Source: Secundilactobacillus malefermentans DSM 5705 = KCTC 3548
GTDB taxonomy: Bacteria; Bacillota; Bacilli; Lactobacillales; Lactobacillaceae
Reading direction: 5' to 3'
Length of the DNA stretch: 64,000 bases
Assembly: GCF_001436395.1 (NCBI RefSeq)
Contig: NZ_AZGJ01000004.1
Location: forward strand, 1-64,000
Shown: piece by piece, positions 33,689 through 43,932 of the stretch
Numbering within the stretch: position 1 is the stretch's first letter
How the letters are laid out: each line of letters starts with the position of its first letter
Notes under the pieces: model-generated
What the model was told of the DNA's origin: nothing
The model's input: only the letters and a program-made list of their open reading frames with translations
The model's database searches: none
Translations under genes and position numbers: made by a program

Positions 33689-36103
33689 ATGGAACAAATT
33701 GCAAAGGTAATTGTTGATGTGCCAACAATGCAGACAAATAGTCCATATAGCTATCTGATTCCTCAAGAATTTTTAAACCAGATTCAAGTCGGAATGCGAG
33801 TAATTGTCTCATTTGGTAAGGGCAATCGGAAGGTCCAAGGAATGGTTGTTGGCATTGATGATGACAAAAGCTTTGATGGAAAATTAAAAGAGATTGATTC
33901 TATTATGGATTTACAACCGGTGTTAAACACTGAACTCTTGAAGTTGTCAGGTTATTTAGCAGAGTCAACCTTTTCCTTTGCAATTACTTGTATTCAGACT
34001 ATTTTACCTAATGCATTAAAGGTTAAATATGAAAAAGAATTGGTTCCAGCTACGACAATAAACGATGCTGATAAAGCACAAATTTTTGGTGGACAAAAGC
34101 GATTACTTTTTGAAAGTGATCAATTAACAACACAACAACTTAGCCGACTTTTAAAACTCAAAAAAGCAAACCAAATAAAAATAAATTATCTCGTTCAAGA
34201 TCGGGCCAAAGCTAAAACAGAAATTCAAATTAAGCGGACTCCCAATGTTAGTTTTCTAAGAGAAGAATTTGATTCGATTCGAAAAGGGGCTGTCCAGCAG
34301 GAACGTCTTTTGAACTACCTCGTTAGTATGGGGGAAAAACAAGTTAGTCAATCTGACCTGATTGAAGCAGCAGATGTTTCGAGTGCCACTATTAAGTCTG
34401 GCGAGAAAAAGAAGTGGCTAACTCGCAGTCGTGTTGAAGTCTTACGAGATCCCTTTAAGCACGAAGTCACTCGTACTCAACCACTTAAGTTACAACCAGA
34501 TCAACAAAATGCTGTTGATGCAATTTCTGAAAAAATTAATCATTCAGAGTATTCACCGTTTTTGCTAGAAGGGGTTACTGGTAGTGGTAAAACCGAAGTT
34601 TATCTTCAAAGTATGGCTCAAGCACTAAGTGAGAATAAGACCGCGTTGATGCTGGTCCCTGAAATATCGTTAACACCACAAATGGTTAATCGAGTGAAAG
34701 CGCGATTTGGGCATCAGGTAGCAGTTCTTCACAGTGGTCTTTCAGATGGTGAAAAGTATGATGAATGGCGCCGAATTGAGCGTGGGGACGCAAAAGTTGT
34801 CGTTGGCGCTCGTTCGGCAGTATTTGCACCTCTTAATAACATTGGGATTATTATCATGGATGAAGAGCATGAAACAAGTTATAAACAAGACGAGAGCCCA
34901 AGATATCATGCACGCGATGTTGCTTTGTGGCGAGGTAAATACCATGGCTGCCCAGTTGTCCTAGGTTCGGCAACGCCATCCCTAGAAACTCGTGCTCGAG
35001 CTGAGAAGGGTCTGGTTACTCGGTTACTTTTACCAAATCGAATCAACCATCAGTCCTTACCCGCAGTTTCAGTTGTTGATATGAAGAATGAAATTAGTCA
35101 GCACAAAGAGAGCAACTTTTCGACGGAATTGCTGGACGCGATTAAACTGAGAATTCAGCGTAAAGAGCAGATTGTCCTGATGTTGAATCGGCGAGGGTAC
35201 TCGTCCTTTATTATGTGTCGAGATTGCGGCTTTGTTTTGATGTGTCCCAACTGCGATATTTCGTTGACGCTTCACATGGATACGCACTCAATGAAATGTC
35301 ACTATTGTGGACATGAAGAGGCGATACCAAAAATTTGTCCAAACTGTCAGAGCCACAAGATTCGGTATTATGGAACGGGCACTCAAAAAGTAGAAACCGA
35401 ATTAAAGGAACTTCTACCAGATGCACGAGTTATTCGGATGGATGTTGATACGACTAGACGTAAGGGTGCCCATGAAAAACTTTTGGATGAATTTGGCAAC
35501 CATGAAGGGGATATCTTATTAGGCACCCAGATGATTGCTAAAGGACTGGACTTTCCTAACGTGACATTGGTGGGCGTATTAAATGCTGATACGTCGCTAG
35601 GGATTCCGGATTATCATTCAAGTGAACGAACCTTCCAATTGTTAACTCAGGTCAGTGGTCGAGCAGGCCGAGCGGAAAAAGCAGGTCAGGTCATTATTCA
35701 AACGTTTAATCCGGACCATTATGCCATTCAATTGGCAAAATCTCAGAATTACGAGCAATTCTTTGCCTATGAAATGAAAATTCGTCATGAAAGTAACTAT
35801 CCACCATACTATTATGCGGTTCAAATCACGACAAATGCTGCAACTGAGGCCGAAGCAGCTAAACTAATGTTTAAGATAGCAAAGCAGGCAAGAGAAGTCC
35901 TTTCTGATCAGGCAATTGTTCTTGGTCCAACACCACAAACTATTGCTCGAATTAAAAAACGCTATTATTACCAACTCATTATTAAGTATAAAAAGGAACC
36001 ACAACTGAATGAACTGTTGACGAAGGTTCTTAAAAATTCACAGAAATTAGGTAGAAATGCCGCAAAGGTTAGTATTAATCCCAACCCAGTTAGCTTTATG
36101 TAA
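33689..36103 (+). CDS. priA: Primosomal protein N' (replication restart helicase PriA)
   Basis: An 804-residue 3'-to-5' helicase that reloads the replisome at stalled forks. The N-terminal DNA-binding domain is followed by Walker A GVTGSGKTEVY, box II IMDEEHE, and an eight-cysteine zinc region (CRDCGFVLMCPNCD ... CHYCG ... CPNC) inserted between helicase lobes. The last lobe contains DADTSLGIPDYHSSERTFQLLTQVSGRAGR. AGGAG precedes ATG 33689. Usual neighbours coaBC and fmt flank it. Confidence 0.96.
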   Translation: MEQIAKVIVDVPTMQTNSPYSYLIPQEFLNQIQVGMRVIVSFGKGNRKVQGMVVGIDDDKSFDGKLKEIDSIMDLQPVLNTELLKLSGYLAESTFSFAITCIQTILPNALKVKYEKELVPATTINDADKAQIFGGQKRLLFESDQLTTQQLSRLLKLKKANQIKINYLVQDRAKAKTEIQIKRTPNVSFLREEFDSIRKGAVQQERLLNYLVSMGEKQVSQSDLIEAADVSSATIKSGEKKKWLTRSRVEVLRDPFKHEVTRTQPLKLQPDQQNAVDAISEKINHSEYSPFLLEGVTGSGKTEVYLQSMAQALSENKTALMLVPEISLTPQMVNRVKARFGHQVAVLHSGLSDGEKYDEWRRIERGDAKVVVGARSAVFAPLNNIGIIIMDEEHETSYKQDESPRYHARDVALWRGKYHGCPVVLGSATPSLETRARAEKGLVTRLLLPNRINHQSLPAVSVVDMKNEISQHKESNFSTELLDAIKLRIQRKEQIVLMLNRRGYSSFIMCRDCGFVLMCPNCDISLTLHMDTHSMKCHYCGHEEAIPKICPNCQSHKIRYYGTGTQKVETELKELLPDARVIRMDVDTTRRKGAHEKLLDEFGNHEGDILLGTQMIAKGLDFPNVTLVGVLNADTSLGIPDYHSSERTFQLLTQVSGRAGRAEKAGQVIIQTFNPDHYAIQLAKSQNYEQFFAYEMKIRHESNYPPYYYAVQITTNAATEAEAAKLMFKIAKQAREVLSDQAIVLGPTPQTIARIKKRYYYQLIIKYKKEPQLNELLTKVLKNSQKLGRNAAKVSINPNPVSFM

Positions 36104-36129
36104 TTAAATACGGAAAGAAGTTTTGTAAA

Positions 36130-37077
36130 ATGAAGTCCATTGTATTCATGGGAACACCAGAGTTCGCAGTGCCAATTCTAAAAAGCTTAATAGCAAATGA
36201 CAACTACGATGTGATTGCAGCAGTGACTCAACCAGATCGAAAAGTCGGTAGGAAACACATTTTGACTGGTTCACCTGTCAAACAAGCAGCTGTTGAAGCA
36301 GGAGTTAAAGTTTATCAACCAGAAAAAATTAGTGGTAGCGATGAAATGGCTGAATTAATGAGTTTGAACGCCGATTTCATTGTGACTGCAGCGTTCGGTC
36401 AATTTTTGCCAACCAAATTATTGAAATCGGTGAAATTGGCCGCTATTAATGTCCATGCCTCACTTTTGCCAAAGTATCGAGGCGGCGCTCCCGTCCACTA
36501 TGCTATTTTGAAGGGTGACCAGGAAACGGGCGTCTCAATCATCTATATGATTAAAAAAATGGATGCTGGGGATGTGATTTCTCAGGCGCGAATTCCAATT
36601 GAAAAGACGGATGACGTTGGAAGTATGTTTGATAAATTAAGTTTGTTGGGAAGAGACTTACTATTGCAGACGATGCCATCCCTCATCGATGGCACTGCTA
36701 CGCCCCAACCTCAGGATGAAGAAAAGGTTACTTTTGCTCCAACAATCAAGCCAGAAGAAGAGCAGGTAGATATTAACTTGCCAGCCAGGCTTGTGGATGC
36801 CAAGGTTAGAGGGCTTCGACCATTTCCAGTTTCTTACGTTATGTTAGATGGCGTTCGAACTAAATTGTGGGGGGTCGAGGTGTTGGATGAAACGACAAGC
36901 TTGGACCCCGGACATGTTGTTCGTCGAACGAAACATGAACTTGTGATTGCCACCGGCCAAAATGGTGTGATTAGTCTTAAAAAGCTCCAACCAGCTGGGA
37001 AACCTCAGCAAAGTATCACTGATTTCTTAAATGGCTCAAGAGATAAATTCAATGAAAATGAAAAGGTGATTGATTAA
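36130..37077 (+). CDS. fmt: Methionyl-tRNA formyltransferase
   Basis: A 315-residue enzyme that formylates initiator Met-tRNA using 10-formyl-THF. MGTPEFAVPIL opens the protein, and the catalytic region INVHASLLPKYRGGAPVHYAI with Asn and His is near residues 108-128; the C-terminal OB-like tRNA-binding domain follows from about 205. GGAAAGAAG precedes ATG 36130. Its TAA overlaps the ATG of rsmB by one base. Confidence 0.96.
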   Translation: MKSIVFMGTPEFAVPILKSLIANDNYDVIAAVTQPDRKVGRKHILTGSPVKQAAVEAGVKVYQPEKISGSDEMAELMSLNADFIVTAAFGQFLPTKLLKSVKLAAINVHASLLPKYRGGAPVHYAILKGDQETGVSIIYMIKKMDAGDVISQARIPIEKTDDVGSMFDKLSLLGRDLLLQTMPSLIDGTATPQPQDEEKVTFAPTIKPEEEQVDINLPARLVDAKVRGLRPFPVSYVMLDGVRTKLWGVEVLDETTSLDPGHVVRRTKHELVIATGQNGVISLKKLQPAGKPQQSITDFLNGSRDKFNENEKVID

Positions 37078-38420
37078 TGGATATCGAAAATAATCCACGA
37101 AATTTAGCAGTGACAGTTCTTTCGAAAGTGAAAACTGGCGCATATTCAAATCTCCAACTTAATAATGTCATCAATGATCATACCCTAATTCCAGCTGACG
37201 TTAACCTACTAACGACAATCGTTTATGGGGTTGTTCAGCATCGTTTAACTTTGGACTTTTACTTAGCACCATTTCTTAAGAATCCCGATAAGGTCGAACC
37301 TTGGGTCAGAGAATTACTCTACACTGCGTTATTTCAGGAGCTCTATCTAGATCGAATTCCTAAACGGGCGATTTTTAACGAAACAATTGAAATTGCTAAA
37401 CAGCGAGGACATGAGGGTATTCGACGATTTGTAACTGGCGTTTTGCACCAAATGGATCGTACCGGATTACCAGATGTTGCGACGATAAAAGATCCAATTG
37501 AACGGCTAGTAGTGACCTACTCGGTTCCTAAATGGTTTATTAATGCACTAATCGACCAGCGAGGAGAAGAAAAAGCGCTGTCGATTCTTTCAAAAATTAA
37601 TCAACCTGCTAACCAGTCGATTCGGGTGAATACCGTTGAACTTTCTCTAGATGATGCAGTTCGTCGTTTAACGGAAGAGGGCTTTGAAGTAAGAGAGAGT
37701 ATCGTTTCGGGGACAGGTTTAGTTGTGTCTGGACAACCTGCCAATCAGTCGACCTTATTCAAAAACGGTCAAGTGACGATTCAGGATGAAAGTGCCATGC
37801 TGCCAGCAGAGTCAATGCAACTGGATGATCAGATGTGGGTTCTCGATGCTTGTGCTGCACCAGGCGGAAAAACAACTCAAATTGCCACGTATTTAAGCCC
37901 TGAAAAAGGTGGAAAAGTCACTGCGTTAGACATTCATCCCCACAAGATTAAGTTGATTAATCAGAATGCCAAACGGCTGCACGTTCAAGATCAAATTGAA
38001 GCCGTTCAACTGGATGCTAGAAAAGTTGATGAAAAATTTGATGATGAAACTTTTGATAGAATTTTAGTAGATGCGCCATGCTCCGGTCTAGGCTTGATCA
38101 GACGTAAGCCTGAAATTCGATATGAGAAAAGTTTGTCGGACAGTCAACACTTACAAAAGGTTCAGTTAGATATTTTGAACGGCGTTGCGCCTAAGTTAAA
38201 AACAGATGGCATTTTAGTGTACAGTACGTGTACAATCTTAGATGAGGAAAATAAAGACGTTTATACCGAATTTTTACGCCAAAATTCTAATTTTAGATCA
38301 GTGAAGGTTAAGACGGATAAGAACCTTAAGCTCGATAGAAAAACGGACTATCTGGAAATATTCCCAGATGATTTTGATTCCGACGGTTTTTTCATTAGTG
38401 CATTTCAAAAAGTAAAATGA
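37077..38420 (+). CDS. rsmB: 16S rRNA m5C967 methyltransferase
   Basis: A 447-residue SAM-dependent methyltransferase. A NusB-like helical RNA-binding domain (about 1-145) precedes the catalytic domain with SAM motif LDACAAPGGKTTQI, DAPCSGLGLIRRKPEIRY containing one of two key cysteines, and YSTCTILDEENKDV containing the other. The start overlaps fmt, and the end overlaps the region upstream of stp. Confidence 0.95.
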   Translation: MDIENNPRNLAVTVLSKVKTGAYSNLQLNNVINDHTLIPADVNLLTTIVYGVVQHRLTLDFYLAPFLKNPDKVEPWVRELLYTALFQELYLDRIPKRAIFNETIEIAKQRGHEGIRRFVTGVLHQMDRTGLPDVATIKDPIERLVVTYSVPKWFINALIDQRGEEKALSILSKINQPANQSIRVNTVELSLDDAVRRLTEEGFEVRESIVSGTGLVVSGQPANQSTLFKNGQVTIQDESAMLPAESMQLDDQMWVLDACAAPGGKTTQIATYLSPEKGGKVTALDIHPHKIKLINQNAKRLHVQDQIEAVQLDARKVDEKFDDETFDRILVDAPCSGLGLIRRKPEIRYEKSLSDSQHLQKVQLDILNGVAPKLKTDGILVYSTCTILDEENKDVYTEFLRQNSNFRSVKVKTDKNLKLDRKTDYLEIFPDDFDSDGFFISAFQKVK

Positions 38421-38434
38421 TTGGGGGAGATCCT

Positions 38435-39178
38435 GTGGAAGTTGCATATCAAACTGCGATAGGGAAAAAACGAACTGAAAACCAAGATTATGTCAGTGTA
38501 TTTCGAAATCAAGCTGATCAACAATTAGCGATTATTGCTGATGGTATTGGTGGAAATCGTGGTGGGGATGTCGCTTCTGCTATGGCTGTCTCACACATTG
38601 GCTTTCTTTTCGAAGCGACTAAGTTCGATGAATATCAAGATGTTGAAAAATGGCTAAGAAAAAATGTTCAGGACGAGAATAATTCAATTATTGAAAAGTC
38701 TCATCAATATGATGATTTGCAGGGGATGGGAACAACTATCGCTTTGACCGTTTTGTTAAAGAAGCGAATGATTTTTGCTAATATTGGTGATAGTCGTGGG
38801 TATTTACTTCGGGATTTTGAACTGCATCAAATAACGGAAGATCATTCCTTAGTAAATGAGCTTGTAAAACGTGGCGAGCTAAGCAAAAAAGAAGCAATCA
38901 ATCATCCTCAAAAAAACGTGATTATTCGTACATTGGGGATTTCTTCAGATGCTGACTTAGATACATACACGTTGCCCCTTGAACCAGGGGATCAAATTTT
39001 GCTTTGTACGGATGGCCTAACAAACATGGTTTCTGATGCTGACATCCAGAAAACACTATTGCAAAACATTTCAGCAACCGAAAAATGTCAACAGCTAGTC
39101 GATCAAGCAAACACAGCTGGTGGCCTGGATAATATTACCGTCCTCATTTATCAAGACGATGAGGAGGTGACTAATTAA
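38435..39178 (+). CDS. stp: PP2C-type Ser/Thr protein phosphatase
   Basis: A 247-residue metal-dependent phosphatase that reverses PknB phosphorylation. Its PP2C motifs are NQDYV, DGIGGNRGGDVAS, GMGTTIAL, IGDSRGYLL, LCTDGLTNM and DNITVLI, carrying the metal-binding aspartates. GTG 38435 is 7 bp after GGGGGAG; ATG 38417 lies upstream of the SD, inside rsmB. Its stop shares a base with the pknB start, so phosphatase and kinase are made together. Confidence 0.95.
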   Translation: MEVAYQTAIGKKRTENQDYVSVFRNQADQQLAIIADGIGGNRGGDVASAMAVSHIGFLFEATKFDEYQDVEKWLRKNVQDENNSIIEKSHQYDDLQGMGTTIALTVLLKKRMIFANIGDSRGYLLRDFELHQITEDHSLVNELVKRGELSKKEAINHPQKNVIIRTLGISSDADLDTYTLPLEPGDQILLCTDGLTNMVSDADIQKTLLQNISATEKCQQLVDQANTAGGLDNITVLIYQDDEEVTN

Positions 39179-41160
39179 TGCGAGAAAATTATGTATTAAA
39201 TGGTCGCTATCGAATTCTACATTCACTTGGTGAAGGCGGAATGGCTAACGTTTATCTGGCGCATGATCTTATTTTGGATCGGGATGTCGCGGTGAAGTTG
39301 CTAAGGCTTGATTTGCGTGATGATCCCAAGACAAATAAACGATTTCAACGGGAAGCACTTGCAGCAACTGAACTTGTAAATCCTAACATTGTGAGTGTTT
39401 ATGACGTTGGTGAAGAAAATGGCATGAACTACCTTGTAATGGAATATGTTAGCGGAATGGATTTGAAGAATTATATTAAGGTGAATTTTCCAATTCCGTA
39501 TCAAGAAGTTATCAATATTCTTGAACAAGTTTTGTCTGCCGTCCAAGTGGCTCATGATCATGATATTATCCATCGTGATTTGAAGCCTCAGAATATTTTA
39601 GTGGATAAAAATGGTCAAGTAAAAATTACCGATTTTGGGATTGCCATTGCACTTTCTGAGCACTCCCTAACTCAAACCAACACCGTTTTAGGATCCGTGC
39701 ATTATTTATCACCTGAGCAAGCTCATGGTGGCATGGCCACAAAAAAGTCTGATATCTATTCACTTGGAATAATTCTTTACGAAATGCTGACTGGCAAGGT
39801 TCCTTTTGATGGCGAGACTGCCGTTTCAATTGCAATCAAACATTACCAAGAGGATGTGCCATCGGTTAGAGATGTTGATCCAAGGATTCCTCAGGCACTT
39901 GAAAATGTCGTGTTGAAGGCAACCGCAAAGCAACCTGAAAATCGCTATGAAAGTTCTCAAGAAATGGGAGAGGATCTCTTAACATCGCTCTCTGATAAGC
40001 GAGCAAATGAACCTAAATTTATTCCGCATTCTAACGATTTAGGCGAAACAAAAGTAATGCCAATGGCGGACATTAAAAATGGCATTAATCAGGCGAGTCC
40101 TGATGAGGATTCAGAAAGTAAAAATAAGAAGCCTAAAACCCGAAAGAAAAAGCATCAAAAATTACGATATGCCCTTCTAGTGATTGGATTCCTTTTTGTT
40201 TTAATGTTTGGTCTAATCACTTGGGCCAATCAGACCCAAATGATTGAGGTACCTGATGTGACCGAAATGTCTGAGCAAACAGCGACACGAAAAATTGAGG
40301 CTGCCAGTTTGACGGTTGGCTCTGTATCACATAAACCAAGCAATTCCGTGAAGAAAGATCGAATTATCAAAACCAATCCAAGATACGGATTTAAGGTTAA
40401 GAAGAATCATAAAGTAAACCTCATGATTAGTTCAGGGGTTAAGAAAACCACTTTTAGAAACTATCGTGGGATGCAGTATAAGGCAGTTGCTAGAAATTTA
40501 AGGGCAAAAGGATTTACCGTCATCAGACAGAATAATTCCTCGGATAGCTTATCTGCGGGTCAAATTATGGAGCAGGACATTGCGTCTGGGAAAAAGGTCG
40601 TTGCCAAAAATACGACCGTGACGTTTACTGTTTCTACTGGTCAAAAGCAGATTACGCTTGAAAATTTAACCGGCAAAACAAAGAAGCAGATTAATGATTA
40701 CGCAAGTGAGAATTCAATCAACGTCTACTATAGCTACGAATATAGTGATACCGTCGATAAAAATAAGGCAATTTCTCAAGATCCGATTGCTGGAACGACG
40801 ATTAAACAAGGATCAAACGTAAAAATCAGCCTATCACGAGGTAAACAGACTGATGACAGTGATTCTACAGATCAATTTAATGTAAAATTGACGATTCCGT
40901 TCAAAGGAACCGACAGTAGTTCATCCGTCACTTCTGATAATTCAAGTAGTGCTGAATCAATTGGGGAAAATATTATCTATGTCTATTTAAAGGATAGTAC
41001 CCATACCTATAAGACAGTGTATCGACAGTTAACGATTACCAAGAGCACGTCCATCACGTTACCTTTTACCCTTAAGAGTGGTAAATCAGGTGGTTACAAG
41101 GTGGTTAGGGATGGACAGACCATTATGAGTGATAATGGCGTCACTAAAGATAACCACTAG
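39178..41160 (+). CDS. pknB: Ser/Thr protein kinase with PASTA domains
   Basis: A 660-residue eukaryotic-like membrane kinase. The cytoplasmic kinase domain (about 10-270) shows GEGGMANVYLA, catalytic HRDLKPQNILVD and DFGIA. A basic linker leads to one membrane helix (about 331-351). Outside the cell three PASTA repeats follow (about 355-560; IEVPDVTEMSEQTA starts the first), which bind muropeptides or lipid II, then a Ser-rich linker and a small C-terminal beta domain of unknown role. It controls cell-wall growth and division. Neighbours stp, rsgA, rpe and thiN match the Bacillus prkC locus. Confidence 0.96.
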   Translation: MRENYVLNGRYRILHSLGEGGMANVYLAHDLILDRDVAVKLLRLDLRDDPKTNKRFQREALAATELVNPNIVSVYDVGEENGMNYLVMEYVSGMDLKNYIKVNFPIPYQEVINILEQVLSAVQVAHDHDIIHRDLKPQNILVDKNGQVKITDFGIAIALSEHSLTQTNTVLGSVHYLSPEQAHGGMATKKSDIYSLGIILYEMLTGKVPFDGETAVSIAIKHYQEDVPSVRDVDPRIPQALENVVLKATAKQPENRYESSQEMGEDLLTSLSDKRANEPKFIPHSNDLGETKVMPMADIKNGINQASPDEDSESKNKKPKTRKKKHQKLRYALLVIGFLFVLMFGLITWANQTQMIEVPDVTEMSEQTATRKIEAASLTVGSVSHKPSNSVKKDRIIKTNPRYGFKVKKNHKVNLMISSGVKKTTFRNYRGMQYKAVARNLRAKGFTVIRQNNSSDSLSAGQIMEQDIASGKKVVAKNTTVTFTVSTGQKQITLENLTGKTKKQINDYASENSINVYYSYEYSDTVDKNKAISQDPIAGTTIKQGSNVKISLSRGKQTDDSDSTDQFNVKLTIPFKGTDSSSSVTSDNSSSAESIGENIIYVYLKDSTHTYKTVYRQLTITKSTSITLPFTLKSGKSGGYKVVRDGQTIMSDNGVTKDNH

Positions 41161-41235
41161 TTGCAATTAATCCTGAAAAGATAGTCAAAGTCTTTTATAA
41201 TTAAGAGGTAAATCGAAATTGAAGGGGATGACTGC

Positions 41236-42120
41236 TTGAACCTAGGACAGATTCACCAGTCTCTGAGTGGCTTTTATGATGTAATGGACGAAAATGGCAC
41301 GTTACATCGAACGAGAGCCCGCGGAAACTTTAGAAACAGGAACATTACACCATTAGTTGGTGATTGGGTTGAATTTGATGATACTGGTAAATATATTTTA
41401 AAAATTAGAGAACGAAAAAATTCTTTAGTTCGTCCACCTATCTCAAATATTGACCAAGCCATTGTGACAACTGCAGCTGCACAACCAGCATTTTCTACCA
41501 ATCTTTTAGATCGACAACTTATTACCCTAGAAATTGCGAACATTCGTCCCGTTATTTATTTCACGAAGACAGATTTAGTCGATGACTCGGAATATGAAGC
41601 CATTGCAATTTTGGCAGAATACTATCGAAAGATTGGGTATCCAACCTTTTTAGCGCGGACACCATTTGAAAAAGATCAACTAAATCAATTGATAAAGGTG
41701 TTAGCTAATAAGGAAAGTGTCATCATGGGTCAAACCGGTGCAGGAAAATCAACGCTACTCAATCATTTAGCACCTGAGTTAGCGTTGAAGACTGGTGAGA
41801 TTTCTAAAGCTCTAAATCGAGGCAAACATACAACCCGTAAAGTGGGATTACTGCAGGTTGGAGAAGGCTTGATCGCGGATACACCTGGATTCTCTTCCTA
41901 TGATTTAATGAAGACTTCCGCCATTGATCTGACGAAATACTTACCGGAATTTGTTGAAATTGGTACTAATTGTCGTTTCAGAGGTTGTGTTCACGTGAAC
42001 GAACCAGGTTGTGCTGTTAAGGCCGCTGTCGATGAGGGTGAGATTGTTCAAAGTCGGTATGATAATTATCTTCAACTCTATACAATGTTAAAAAATCAAA
42101 AACCAAATTATAAGAAATGA
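41236..42120 (+). CDS. rsgA: Small ribosomal subunit biogenesis GTPase RsgA
   Basis: A 294-residue circularly permuted GTPase that checks late 30S assembly. OB-fold at the N-terminus; G motifs appear in permuted order: G4 TKTDLVD, G1 GQTGAGKSTLLNHL, then G3 DTPGFSSYD. A zinc motif CRFRGCVHVNEPGC near residue 253 closes the protein. TTG 41236 has AAGGGG 10 bp upstream. It is 9 bp ahead of rpe. Confidence 0.95.
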   Translation: MNLGQIHQSLSGFYDVMDENGTLHRTRARGNFRNRNITPLVGDWVEFDDTGKYILKIRERKNSLVRPPISNIDQAIVTTAAAQPAFSTNLLDRQLITLEIANIRPVIYFTKTDLVDDSEYEAIAILAEYYRKIGYPTFLARTPFEKDQLNQLIKVLANKESVIMGQTGAGKSTLLNHLAPELALKTGEISKALNRGKHTTRKVGLLQVGEGLIADTPGFSSYDLMKTSAIDLTKYLPEFVEIGTNCRFRGCVHVNEPGCAVKAAVDEGEIVQSRYDNYLQLYTMLKNQKPNYKK

Positions 42121-42129
42121 GGAATTATA

Positions 42130-42783
42130 ATGATTAAGGTAGCACCTTCAATTTTAAGCGCAGATTATGTTAATTTACAAAAGGATATTGAAAAGGTCGA
42201 AAAAGCGGGCGCAGAGGTCTTGCATATCGATATTATGGACGGTCAGTTCGTGCCAGCTTTGTCATATGGACCTGGTTGGGTTAAAGCAATTCGTCCCATT
42301 AGCAAAATGGTCCTAGATGTTCACATGATGGTTCAAAACCCAGAACGTTACATCGACGATTTTGCCGAAGCCGGCGCCGATATCATTGGCGTTCACGTTG
42401 AAGCCACTGCCCATATTCATCGCGCTTTACAAATGATTAAAAACGCCGGTGTAAAAGCTGAAGTTGTTATTAATCCAGGGACACCAGTTTCATTAATTGA
42501 ACCTCTATTACCAATGGTTGACCAAGTATTGGTAATGACCGTGAATCCTGGATTTGGTGGCCAGAAATTCCTACCAGAAACGATTAAGAAAATTGCCAAA
42601 TTAGATCAATTGAAACAAATTGAGGGTTACGACTTCGATATCGAAATTGATGGTGGTGTAAACGATAAGACGGTTGTTGAATGTGCTAAAGCTGGTGCAA
42701 CAGTTGCCGTAGCAGGTTCATATGTATTTAACGCAGAAGATCCAGCTGCTAGAGTTCAAGCAATTAAAGACGCCACGAAGTAA
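42130..42783 (+). CDS. rpe: Ribulose-phosphate 3-epimerase
   Basis: A 217-residue TIM-barrel enzyme interconverting ribulose 5-phosphate and xylulose 5-phosphate; the latter is the substrate of the phosphoketolase encoded at the right end of the window. SILSADY, LHIDIMDGQFVPALSYGP, DVHMMVQNPERY, MTVNPGFGGQKF and IEIDGGVN carry the metal and phosphate contacts. ATG 42130 follows GAGGAATTATA. Confidence 0.96.
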   Translation: MIKVAPSILSADYVNLQKDIEKVEKAGAEVLHIDIMDGQFVPALSYGPGWVKAIRPISKMVLDVHMMVQNPERYIDDFAEAGADIIGVHVEATAHIHRALQMIKNAGVKAEVVINPGTPVSLIEPLLPMVDQVLVMTVNPGFGGQKFLPETIKKIAKLDQLKQIEGYDFDIEIDGGVNDKTVVECAKAGATVAVAGSYVFNAEDPAARVQAIKDATK

Positions 42784-42788
42784 TTGGC

Positions 42789-43442
42789 ATGAAAATTTTA
42801 AATTTATTAGTTGGGGGACCAATTGAGAATTGGCCTCAAGAACTCAAAGAGAACACAATTGAAGGTCCCTGGATTGGTGTGGATCGTGGTAGTTTACGTT
42901 TGCTTGAACGTGGAATTACGCCAATCGTTGCGATTGGTGATTATGATTCGATGGGGACTCAAGAGTTTCAGACCGTTAAGGAACGGGTAAAGGATATTCG
43001 CCGAGCGATTCCAGAAAAAGACGAAACCGATACTGAATTAGCAGTTACGGTGGCACTTAATGAGTTTGAAACTGATCGATTGGACATTTATGGGGCGACG
43101 GGCGGCCGATTAGATCACTTCCTTGCAAATCTCTTCCTTGTATTGAAAGATCGGTATCGCAGCAGTGCACCCAAGATTCGATTCATTGATAGAGCGAATA
43201 CCATTACTTTTTATTTGCCCGGAGAATATGAAATTTTAAAGGAACCAGATAAAAAGTATTTAGCATTCATCCCCTTAACGCCGATTAATCACTTGACCCT
43301 AGTAGATGAAAAATATCGATTGGGGCACGCAAAGGTCCTATATCCAATTTCCTATGCAAGTAATGAATTTGTAGGGGAAAAGGGACATTTCCAATTTGAC
43401 TCAGGTGTGATGTGTGTCATTCAAAGTAAAGATGTTAAATAA
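42789..43442 (+). CDS. thiN: Thiamine pyrophosphokinase
   Basis: A 217-residue enzyme transferring pyrophosphate from ATP to thiamine. IGVDRGSLRLLERGITPIVAIGDYDSM and PEKDETDTELAVT in the N-terminal half hold the catalytic acids; YGATGGRLDHFLANLFL is the family signature. Thiamine diphosphate is the cofactor of phosphoketolase. It begins 5 bp after rpe and shares a terminator with the convergent rpmB. Confidence 0.94.
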   Translation: MKILNLLVGGPIENWPQELKENTIEGPWIGVDRGSLRLLERGITPIVAIGDYDSMGTQEFQTVKERVKDIRRAIPEKDETDTELAVTVALNEFETDRLDIYGATGGRLDHFLANLFLVLKDRYRSSAPKIRFIDRANTITFYLPGEYEILKEPDKKYLAFIPLTPINHLTLVDEKYRLGHAKVLYPISYASNEFVGEKGHFQFDSGVMCVIQSKDVK

Positions 43443-43478
43443 AAAAAGCGCCAGTACATTAAGTACTGACGCTTTTTT
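43441..43478. terminator. Bidirectional terminator, thiN / rpmB
   Basis: AAAAAAGCGCCAGTAC and GTACTGACGCTTTTTT arms with a short loop, located between two convergent genes. Confidence 0.92.
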
Positions 43479-43496
43479 ATTTGACTCAAGTTTAAA

Positions 43497-43682
43497 TTAA
43501 ACTCGAGTAACTTTACCTGATTTAAGTGTTCTAGCTGAAACCCAAACACGTTTAGGCTTACCATCAACTAAAATCTGAACCTTTTGTAAGTTTGGCTTCC
43601 ACGCACGTCGTGATGAGTTCAAAGCGTGTGAACGCTTGTTACCAAAACGAGTCCGTTTGCCATTAAAAAAGTCTTTAGCCAT
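43497..43682 (-). CDS. rpmB: 50S ribosomal protein L28
   Basis: A 61-residue ribosomal protein, [24 protein letters not shown] at the start and a basic tail ending [14 protein letters not shown]. It has no cysteines, i.e. the zinc-free form. The start ATG 43682-43680 has AAAGGAGGA 10 bp upstream; a longer frame from 43781 adds 33 residues without family support. Divergently transcribed from the asp23 gene, as in Bacillus. Confidence 0.96.
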   Translation of the reverse strand: MAKDFFNGKRTRFGNKRSHALNSSRRAWKPNLQKVQILVDGKPKRVWVSARTLKSGKVTRV

Positions 43683-43932
43683 GACTGAAGAATCCTCCTT
43701 TACGGATTTAAATAAAATCTCAATTTGCTCACTTAGATAATTTAGCATATAAAGGCTGGTAATGCAATAGAATTCTTTCAAGTAATTTTACTTGACAGTG
43801 AATTTTATTCAGGCAAAAGGAATTTTTAATTGAAATTTATGACGCGGGTTTCACTTATTTTTCTTTTCTAAACGGTTGTAGTAACATTACTATCGATATA
43901 CATTTTGAAATCAATCAAGGAGGCTGTTTTTC
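43683..43932. promoter_or_regulatory. Divergent control region rpmB / asp23
   Basis: 250 bp without a gene. On the minus strand TTGCAT and TATGCT (about 43767 and 43744) form a likely rpmB promoter with a 17-bp spacer. A perfect dyad CAAGTAA-TT-TTACTTG (43779-43794) lies directly upstream of it and recalls the repeat ahead of rpmG. The plus-strand promoter for asp23 is not obvious; AAGGAGG (43918-43924) is its SD. Confidence 0.45.
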